NCBI GenBank assembly: GCA_003477185.1
Contig: DMTJ01000104.1
Span: 1-11,545 of the forward strand
DNA from: Lentisphaeria bacterium
GTDB lineage: Bacteria; Verrucomicrobiota; Lentisphaeria; JABSQK01; UBA12247
DNA length: 11,545 bases
Direction: 5' to 3'
Shown: piece by piece, positions 6,693 to 11,545 of the stretch
Numbering within the stretch: position 1 is the stretch's first letter
Layout: each line of letters begins with the position of its first letter
Program-made: the position numbers and the translations under genes
Notes under the pieces: model-generated
Databases searched by the model: none
The model's input: only the letters and a program-made list of their open reading frames with translations
What the model was told of the DNA's origin: nothing

Positions 6693-9669
6693 TATCGGCT
6701 ATATGATTCTCTGCGCGGCACTGGCTGGCTGCCAGGCAGAGCAAGACCGTGTGCCCCCGGCAACGGTGAGCACTGTTGCGGATGAAGAGCCACCCAAGCT
6801 GGTTGCCGAGGACTTCTCGTATGGGTATTGGCTGAATGGTTGGCGAAAACCAGCTGATGACACGAGCGCGGATGTGCTGCGTATCGAGACCAATAAATAT
6901 ACCTTCGAGTACGACCTCGATCGCTTGGAGGAGCCCAGCTTTGGACTATTCGACAGAGCCGTTGGTTATTTAGCGAGTTTGGATACGGGAGAAGAGCGCC
7001 TGGAGAGCCTAGAACCCGCAGCGCTTACCGTCGCGATCAAGGTCGCGGGAAAGTCATACCGGGCAGTGTCGAGCCCGAAGAACCAGGCGTTGATGTGGGA
7101 ATCCGGAAAACTGGCCCAGCATTTCGAGTTTCGTAGTCTCCGGTTCGAAGATGAGACTGGCGAGTTGCTCCCCGCGTTCGGTGCCCTGAGGCTGGTGGCC
7201 TGGCCAGACAGCCTTACTTTTTCGGCAGAATTTATGCCAGACCTGATCTACGCGGATGGGGAGTCGGAGGGAGTCGTTGGCTCTGGCCTGTGCATTGTCA
7301 AGAAACCACTAGTGATCCCACATAGTCCTAAGTTAGAACCGGAAAAGCTGACGGTCGAATGTTGGCTCAAGATCCCGGAAAAAATGGACTCTAGTCGCTT
7401 CGGCTGGCTACTGTGTAAGAACCGAAATGAGAACCAGATAGGCAACTACGGCTTCACGCTGCGCAGTGGGGCCACAGCCGTGATGAATAATCTGGGCGGC
7501 AGAGACAATCAGCACCACTTGAAGCAGCGCGGCAATCTGGTCAAGGGAAAATGGCATCACCTAGCCCTTACCTATGATGGCAGAAAAATGGTTTTCTATG
7601 TGAATGGGCAACTACAAGATAGCAAGACCTTGAACGAGAAGCGGCGGGTGGGCACTGGTTCGTTGCGGCTTGGCCAGCGCGCGGATGGCCGATCAGGCGT
7701 AACGGGCGGCTTATATGATCAAGTGCGAGTATGGAACCGCGCTTTGAGCGGGGCAGAGATTAGAGCCCACGCGCAGAGGCCAAAGGTCCTCAGAAACTCC
7801 AAGGGCTTGGTGCTCAACCAAGACTTTGAAACTGGAATCAAGTTCGAGCCAACTGTCTGGAATGATGTGACGCTGCGGCTGGATTTTACGCTCCCGGGCG
7901 GGCGGCGCCAGGATGAAGCCTTCATCAGCGGGCCGTGGCGGATGGGAGAGAAGAAGAGCCTGCACATTCGCTGCCCGGTGGGGAGTGAGGCACAGAGTGG
8001 GAAGAGCAAGCTGCAGATTGGTGTTTCGACACCGGGCGGTCAGCAGTTTCCTGTGCAATTCAACGATGTTCTGGGCTGCCACGTCGCGAGCGTGAAGAAT
8101 CTGAAACGACGTTTTGCGGGCAAGTACGTGAAGATCACCGACTATGATGTGTTCGACATCGTCGTTGACAGCGTAAGGGAGCGGACTGAGAAGGTACCAT
8201 TTCTTTTGGATTTTCACGGACCTGCGAACATCACCGGTCTCGTGCCGATTCTGTGCCAAGCTGATGGCACGCCTACTGGAATCCACATGCAAGTCAGTAA
8301 AAACTGGCATAAATCCGGGTTTGGAAACTATCTGCGCGCGTATGCGCTGCTGCCGGTTGAGCCCGGGGCGAATCAGTATCAGCTACGCATTCCCTACGGA
8401 TTCTATGGATCGCTACCGTCTGCCAGCCATGGGCAGTTGTCCCTTGTTGGCTATGGCGGGAACCAGCGCTGGGATCAGTTGGCGCTGGCTTGTGGTGGCG
8501 AGTTGATCACGTTCGATCTGGATATGAGTTTAACGGAGGTTGCGGTGTGTGACGTTCGTGTGGCGCTAGGGCGCAAGGGAAAGAACGGGAATGCTTGGGA
8601 CTGGAGCGATGCTGGCTGGGGCGGTGACTGGCTAGGCCTTTTTGCTGGCAAGACAAAGCTGGCGTTCAGCGAAATGAAAACTGCATACCTCTCTCATGGG
8701 CCATGTCTGACGGATGTCGTATATAAGGGGGCGTATGGCACGGACCGCAGTGTTTTGGTGGATGCGAGGGTTCAGCTCTCGCGCACGGATGACTACGGGC
8801 GGACATTCCAGACCCTGCAGTACCACTTCGAACAGCCGAACAGCGCGAAGGAGAGCTATTTTCTTAAGCGGCATGGGCGAGCATTTGACGGAACCGTCGC
8901 CTACGGGAATGCCGCCGGTTTGATCGCGGAGAAGCGTGTCACCAGTACGCTGAGAAAGGGGGATTTGCTGGTTGCGTCAGTTGAGTTGTCCGGCCCCGGT
9001 CCTTGGTGGGTGGCGTTTCCGGAGCGTGGCGCGGAGACAACTGGCTATGTTTCGCTAATCATTCGCGAATACGCGGCCTCTTTTGGCGATAGAACCAGCA
9101 CCAATCCATCCTTGCGGGTCAGGGTTCAAGAGATCCGAAAGGATCAGGCGAAGCTTGAAGCGCTCATCGTCCCGCCGAAGGGCGTCGAGACATTCAAACC
9201 TGGAGATTTTGTGATACTCGATAGCGAGTGGGTGCATCTGGTCACCGAAGCGGACAACTACGGGGGACCGAACGAGTTATATCGCCAGCATTTGCAGGAG
9301 AATCCCCGCTCCTGGAAGACGACCCACCGCGAGGCGGTCGGCAATGATCTCCAGATTGCGGTACGGGGGGGCGATCTGCTGCAGGAGTTACCGGTCGTAA
9401 TTCGCGCTGAGTTGCCGGAAGTCACAGTGGATATCAAGGGGGGGGTCGGATTCCTACCCATTCGTTTTGAGAACCTCGCGACTGCGGACGGCTATGCCAT
9501 TTATGAAGTCGTGAGTGGAATGGAGGTCAAGCTCGACCAGGCCGTACATGGCAACGACTTCTGGCAGACGGACTACGACGGTGCTACGGACAGCTACAAG
9601 CTCAGCTTCAACCTCCCGGTCGATGGTAAGAGCACCAGCACCTGGATTCTGAAGACGTCACTGCTCTGA
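6676..9669 (+). CDS. LamG-containing predicted lipoprotein, paralogue of the upstream gene
   Basis: A 997-residue protein with a lipoprotein signal: positively charged M-K-R, a hydrophobic core, and lipobox L-A-G-C with C19 as the lipidation site. An acidic/Pro linker (20-45) follows. The first shared block is F-S-Y-G-Y-W-L-N-G-W-R (47-57). A complete LamG/concanavalin-like module spans about 205-368. Shared blocks resume with V-S-K-N-W-H (540-545), S-H-G-Q-L-S-L-V-G-Y-G-G-N-Q-R-W-D-Q (584-601), G-G-D-W-L (649-653), G-G-P-N (863-866), and D-Q-A-V-H-G-N-D-F-W-Q-T-D-Y (954-967). It probably sits on the periplasmic or outer face of a membrane and binds, and perhaps acts on, glycans; that follows from the LamG module and the neighbouring candidate glycosidase, not from a recognised catalytic motif. 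AAGGA at 6668-6672 is a ribosome binding site, but its 3-nt spacer is short. The 85-nt gap from the preceding gene allows either readthrough or a promoter of its own. No T-rich terminator follows directly. Confidence 0.82.
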   Translation: MKRFSLIGYMILCAALAGCQAEQDRVPPATVSTVADEEPPKLVAEDFSYGYWLNGWRKPADDTSADVLRIETNKYTFEYDLDRLEEPSFGLFDRAVGYLASLDTGEERLESLEPAALTVAIKVAGKSYRAVSSPKNQALMWESGKLAQHFEFRSLRFEDETGELLPAFGALRLVAWPDSLTFSAEFMPDLIYADGESEGVVGSGLCIVKKPLVIPHSPKLEPEKLTVECWLKIPEKMDSSRFGWLLCKNRNENQIGNYGFTLRSGATAVMNNLGGRDNQHHLKQRGNLVKGKWHHLALTYDGRKMVFYVNGQLQDSKTLNEKRRVGTGSLRLGQRADGRSGVTGGLYDQVRVWNRALSGAEIRAHAQRPKVLRNSKGLVLNQDFETGIKFEPTVWNDVTLRLDFTLPGGRRQDEAFISGPWRMGEKKSLHIRCPVGSEAQSGKSKLQIGVSTPGGQQFPVQFNDVLGCHVASVKNLKRRFAGKYVKITDYDVFDIVVDSVRERTEKVPFLLDFHGPANITGLVPILCQADGTPTGIHMQVSKNWHKSGFGNYLRAYALLPVEPGANQYQLRIPYGFYGSLPSASHGQLSLVGYGGNQRWDQLALACGGELITFDLDMSLTEVAVCDVRVALGRKGKNGNAWDWSDAGWGGDWLGLFAGKTKLAFSEMKTAYLSHGPCLTDVVYKGAYGTDRSVLVDARVQLSRTDDYGRTFQTLQYHFEQPNSAKESYFLKRHGRAFDGTVAYGNAAGLIAEKRVTSTLRKGDLLVASVELSGPGPWWVAFPERGAETTGYVSLIIREYAASFGDRTSTNPSLRVRVQEIRKDQAKLEALIVPPKGVETFKPGDFVILDSEWVHLVTEADNYGGPNELYRQHLQENPRSWKTTHREAVGNDLQIAVRGGDLLQELPVVIRAELPEVTVDIKGGVGFLPIRFENLATADGYAIYEVVSGMEVKLDQAVHGNDFWQTDYDGATDSYKLSFNLPVDGKSTSTWILKTSLL
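7288..7779 (+). other. Nested LamG/concanavalin-like domain within the lipoprotein
   Basis: Residues ~205-368 carry the usual LamG_3 landmarks in order: a first strand with L-T-V-E-C-W-L-K (225-232), G-K-W-H-H-L-A-L-T-Y-D-G (291-302), M-V-F-Y-V-N-G-Q (305-312), L-R-L-G-Q (330-334), and the closing Y-D-Q-V-R-V-W-N-R-A-L-S-G-A-E-I (347-362). Such modules bind glycans or protein ligands. In the upstream paralogue, the flanking strands (around residues 160-190) are adjacent with no LamG between them, so the module appears inserted into a pre-existing domain. Confidence 0.85.
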
Positions 9670-10009
9670 GTATCTACTTACGCGTCGCAACGTGCAGACC
9701 GTGGCCTCGCCCTGATCGCAGGTAAACTCGAACTTCTCGCAGAAAACCAGCAGGCTCGCTGAGCGCTTCGAAGACTGCGGGGGCCAGGTCTGGCAAGCTA
9801 TTTATTCTTCCAGCAGACTACGAAGCGGGGGATCAAATCACATGGCAGGCGGCAAGTATCGTCGGTGGGCTTGTGTGGTTAAGCGGCCGCAAAAGGACGC
9901 AAGGAACGCACAAGCAGGCCCGCTCTTTTCTGCGATCTTTGCGTTCCTTCGCGGCTATCCGTAGTTTGAATTTGAGTTGGCCCTTGCGGGGCAGAAAGAA
10001 GGCCTGCTG
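9670..10009. other. Gap between convergent genes without a recognisable gene
   Basis: 340 nt lie between the stop of the lipoprotein gene and the stop of the minus-strand SRAP gene. The only clear structure is the hairpin at 9886-9955. The frame of the upstream gene stays open for 30 codons after its TGA (to the TGA at 9760-9762), but nothing supports readthrough. A 40-codon ATG frame from 9842 runs through the hairpin and looks spurious. No tRNA, transposase remnant or promoter was recognised. Confidence 0.6.
9886..9955. terminator. Long imperfect hairpin, likely bidirectional terminator or dispersed repeat
   Basis: The 25-nt left arm (9886-9910, beginning GCCGCAAAAGGACGC) is an inverted match to the right arm (9931-9955, ending TTCCTTCGCGGC): 20 of 25 positions pair, and two more can form G-U pairs in a plus-strand transcript. 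The loop is 20 nt. No T-tract follows on either strand, so it is not a canonical intrinsic terminator. Its place between convergent gene ends fits a bidirectional transcript end. Tandem CGCAAAGGA-like units in such hairpins recur between genes in some bacterial genomes, so this could be one member of a dispersed family (from memory, not checked). Confidence 0.65.
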
Positions 10010-10705
10010 CTAGTGGAGGTCGAAGAGGCTGGGCTCTTGATGCGCTGGCTCGACGCAGCGCGGCCCGTTGTTCGCCGGGCGATTAACGAAGTTGGAAACT
10101 GGGTAGAACTGTAGGTCGTCAGATGCGGACTGTGCAAGTTCAGCGAGTAGCAGTTCGGGTGGCTCAGCGGGAGACAGCCAGCGTTTGTGTTGTTGTGGCG
10201 TGAGCAAGGCGGGCATGCGATTATGAATCTGCGCGAGCTTGGGAGCCGGCGGGCGCGTGATGATGGTGAAGCTGGAGACGGCATTCTCGCCGTGCTGCCA
10301 GCGGTCCCACAGCGCCGCAAAGCACAGCAATGGGGCCCGCTCTGAGGTAATGAAAAACGGGGTCTTGCCCGCAGGACTCTTCTGCCACTCGTAGTAGCCC
10401 TGCGCAACAGCGACGCAGCGCTTGCGCTGCACGAGGCTGCGATAAGCAGGCTTGGTCGTTAGCGTCTCAATCCGGGCATTGATCATCTTATAACCGACAG
10501 AGCGCGACTTCGCCCAGCGGGGAATCAGGCCCCAATGCATGGGATGGAGGACTTGGCTCTCGTTCTCTTGGCGGAGGACCGCGGCGACCTGCGAGGGCGC
10601 TACGTTGTAGCTGGGAGCAAGTGGTGGCGCTGCATCCCAATGCGACGCTTCGAATACTTCCATGATTTCAGCTGCTGTATGAGGCAGCGACATTCTTCCG
10701 CACAT
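10010..10705 (-). CDS. yedK: SRAP-domain (HMCES/YedK-type) abasic-site crosslinking protein
   Basis: This 231-residue protein is a complete SOS response-associated peptidase. The family caps abasic sites in single-stranded DNA with a thiazolidine link through the alpha-amine and thiol of Cys2, protecting the lesion during replication. All hallmarks are present: M-C-G-R (1-4) with Cys2 exposed after Met removal, Y-N-V-A-P (33-37), H-W-G-L-I-P-R-W (57-64), the N-A-R-I-E-T block (76-81) with the catalytic Asn, G-Y-Y-E-W (103-107) with E106, A-L-W-D (131-134), and H-N-R-M-P (161-165) with the active-site His. Length is normal. The C-terminus, Q-E-P-S-L-F (223-228), resembles a sliding-clamp binding motif. 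The gene is convergent to the lipoprotein gene and divergent from the cytochrome gene 50 nt away. No strong ribosome binding site and no LexA-like operator is evident upstream. The start is fixed by the required M-C-G-R. Confidence 0.96.
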   Translation of the reverse strand: MCGRMSLPHTAAEIMEVFEASHWDAAPPLAPSYNVAPSQVAAVLRQENESQVLHPMHWGLIPRWAKSRSVGYKMINARIETLTTKPAYRSLVQRKRCVAVAQGYYEWQKSPAGKTPFFITSERAPLLCFAALWDRWQHGENAVSSFTIITRPPAPKLAQIHNRMPALLTPQQHKRWLSPAEPPELLLAELAQSASDDLQFYPVSNFVNRPANNGPRCVEPAHQEPSLFDLH

Positions 10706-10755
10706 TCTGAACTCGATTTAAGGCTGATCTCCGCGCGTGGTCGTACAGTAGGAGC
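10706..10755. promoter_or_regulatory. Short divergent intergenic region
   Basis: The SRAP and cytochrome genes start back to back with only 50 nt between them, so their promoters must overlap here or extend into the genes. I see no clear -35/-10 pair or operator palindrome. For the cytochrome, GGAG (10751-10754) lies only 1 nt before the ATG, too close to be an ideal ribosome binding site. Confidence 0.35.
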
Positions 10756-11169
10756 ATGGCCAAGTGGAAACAAGTTCTCATTCTCAGCTCAATCATTTTG
10801 ATTCCCATTCTCATGGGAGGCGGTCTGTTCGCGTGGTTCAAGATCTCCGCTACCAGGCATGCAGCCTTGTGGCAGGGCGTGGACATCAGCGACTGGGCCC
10901 CACTGGAGAGTGCAGAAGAGTTAGCGCGCGGTGCGCGGATTTACCGGCAATCCTGTCAAACCTGCCACGGTGTAGACGGCGTCGGGATTATCGGACCACC
11001 GCTGACGGATCCGAAATGGCGCGACAGCCTCGGCTTCCCGGCAATGGTAAACATCGTTCTTTCAGGAGTGGAAAAGACGCCGATGCCAGCGTGGAAAGGA
11101 TCCATGGAACCGGAGTCGCTGCACGTCGTGGCGAGCTTCGCCTGGTCGCTGTCTGCCCCTGCGGAGTGA
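10756..11169 (+). CDS. Membrane-anchored monohaem cytochrome c
   Basis: A 137-residue protein with one N-terminal hydrophobic segment (about 7-28). It is probably an uncleaved membrane anchor that places the rest in the periplasm. A single C-Q-T-C-H haem site lies at 67-71, preceded by a helix with G59-A-R-I-Y (59-63) typical of class I cytochromes c. G-P-P-L-T-D (80-85) follows, and M110 in K-T-P-M-P-A-W is the likely sixth haem ligand; these are typical of small electron carriers that feed terminal oxidases. C-terminal helix residues L-H-V-V-A-S-F-A complete the fold. No oxidase or reductase genes are in view, so the partner is unknown. The ATG at 10756 is chosen because no start codon lies in frame between it and the stop at 10708, and a start at Met20 would cut the anchor. 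Confidence 0.92.
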   Translation: MAKWKQVLILSSIILIPILMGGGLFAWFKISATRHAALWQGVDISDWAPLESAEELARGARIYRQSCQTCHGVDGVGIIGPPLTDPKWRDSLGFPAMVNIVLSGVEKTPMPAWKGSMEPESLHVVASFAWSLSAPAE

Positions 11170-11178
11170 GCGCGGCGT

Positions 11179-11196
11179 CTTGATCGGCGGATCAAG
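11179..11196. repeat. Perfect 7-bp inverted repeat after the cytochrome gene
   Basis: CTTGATC (11179-11185) and GATCAAG (11190-11196) are perfect inverted copies around a 4-nt loop, 9 nt past the cytochrome stop. No T-tract follows, and the stem is short and AT-balanced, so it is at best a weak terminator or attenuator, or a protein-binding site ahead of the next gene. Confidence 0.5.
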
Positions 11197-11224
11197 CATC
11201 GTATTCATCAGCCATGTTCCTATC

Positions 11225-11545
11225 TTGAGGGCGCCTCTTAGTGCGGCATTGGACAGGCACAGGAAATTCGTCACAGGCTTTCTTTTTCTAGTTTTCGTTG
11301 CCTGGCCCCTCTTTGGTGAGAGCTTCACGGTGATCGAGTGCAAGGGAACCGTCAAGAACAGCAATGGCGGGGCATGGGCTCCAGTGGCGCTGAAACAGGC
11401 ATATGCCTATGGGACCAGAATTCCCACTGGTAGGCGTTCCCATGTGGAGTTTGAACTGTCATCTGCCAACACTGTGTTGGGGCTCGCCCGTGCCGAAGTT
11501 GCGATTACCGTAGATACAAATGATCTCAAGATCAAGCGGAGCAAG
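11225..11545 (+). CDS. FecR-like exported protein, N-terminal part (3' end outside window)
   Basis: An open frame of 107 codons runs from TTG 11225 to the right edge. It encodes a signal peptide: basic R-H-R-K (11-14), hydrophobic core F-V-T-G-F-L-F-L-V-F-V-A (15-26), and a likely cleavage site near L-F-G-E-S (29-33). A stretch fitting the FecR-domain pattern follows: F-T-V-I-E-C-K-G-T-V (34-43), W51-A-P-V (51-54), Y-G-T-R-I-P-T-G (62-69), S-H-V-E-F-E-L (72-78), then V-L-G-L-A-R-A-E-V. FecR domains occur in anti-sigma regulators, but also as stand-alone exported domains of unknown role; an N-terminal signal with no cytoplasmic domain favours the latter. The start is uncertain: TTGs at 11180, 11225 and 11249 are in frame, there is no ATG, and none has a good ribosome binding site. 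The ATG at 11214 is in another frame and stops after four codons. It may be cotranscribed with the cytochrome gene. Confidence 0.65.
   Translation, partial: MRAPLSAALDRHRKFVTGFLFLVFVAWPLFGESFTVIECKGTVKNSNGGAWAPVALKQAYAYGTRIPTGRRSHVEFELSSANTVLGLARAEVAITVDTNDLKIKRSK

Noticed and set aside
9670..9762. In-frame 30-codon extension after the TGA of the lipoprotein gene (possible readthrough or gene remnant).
   Set aside because: The paralogue ends at about the same place after the last conserved block, and no readthrough signal is seen. An open stretch this short is expected by chance.
9842..9964. 40-codon ATG frame running through the intergenic hairpin.
   Set aside because: It is made largely of the inverted repeat, has no convincing ribosome binding site and no recognisable protein features.
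9955..10407. Minus-strand 150-codon frame overlapping the SRAP gene.
   Set aside because: It overlaps the well-supported SRAP frame on the same strand, and its Ser/Arg/Pro-rich composition fits a frameshifted shadow.
10764..11183. 139-codon plus-strand frame overlapping the cytochrome gene.
   Set aside because: It lacks the haem motif, is Arg/Ser-rich, and competes with a frame holding an intact C-x-x-C-H cytochrome.
11062..11364. Minus-strand frame opposite the cytochrome and FecR-like genes.
   Set aside because: It is basic and low in recognisable features, and lies opposite two better supported frames.

Overview
The window is a fairly GC-rich bacterial chromosome segment with genes on both strands and short gaps. 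Large secreted multi-domain proteins, a LamG-type lectin module, a membrane-anchored monohaem cytochrome c, a FecR-domain protein and a GC-rich intergenic hairpin of the GCCGCAAAGGACGC type together suggest the Planctomycetota/Verrucomicrobiota/Chlamydiota group, perhaps an Opitutae-like verrucomicrobium. That is an inference from gene style; no rRNA or tRNA is present to prove it.

Left edge (1-680): the C-terminal end of a UVR-motif protein (McsA-like or another UvrB/UvrC-motif protein), then a small unrecognised protein with two membrane segments.

Centre (760-9669): three very large same-strand genes fill almost 9 kb and are the main interest. Gene 1 (1113 aa, Sec signal) looks like an extracellular TIM-barrel glycosidase-type protein with two or more C-terminal beta-sandwich modules. 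Gene 2 (828 aa) starts 2 nt after gene 1 stops. Gene 3 (997 aa) follows after 85 nt and has a lipoprotein signal. Genes 2 and 3 are diverged paralogues sharing an N-terminal W-N-G-W-R block, a central S-K-N-W-H ... G-Y-G-G-N-Q-x-W-D-Q block and a nearly invariant C-terminal V-H-G-N-D-F-W-Q-T block. Gene 3 carries a complete LamG/concanavalin-like module nested inside the shared domain. Gene 2 has no visible export signal. The simplest reading is a glycan-binding or glycan-processing set made of one candidate hydrolase and two accessory or catalytic beta-rich proteins. No transporter, sulfatase, SusC/SusD pair or regulator is seen with it, and I do not recognise the gene 2/3 family.

Gap and right side (9670-11545): a 340-nt gap between convergent genes holds a strong imperfect hairpin, probably a bidirectional terminator and possibly a dispersed repeat. 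Then comes a minus-strand SRAP/HMCES (YedK-type) abasic-site DNA-protein crosslink gene with all catalytic residues and a C-terminal motif that could bind the sliding clamp. Divergent from it is a membrane-anchored cytochrome c, followed by a FecR-like exported protein that lacks an in-frame ATG and runs off the right edge. No CRISPR array, transposase, tRNA or rRNA was found.
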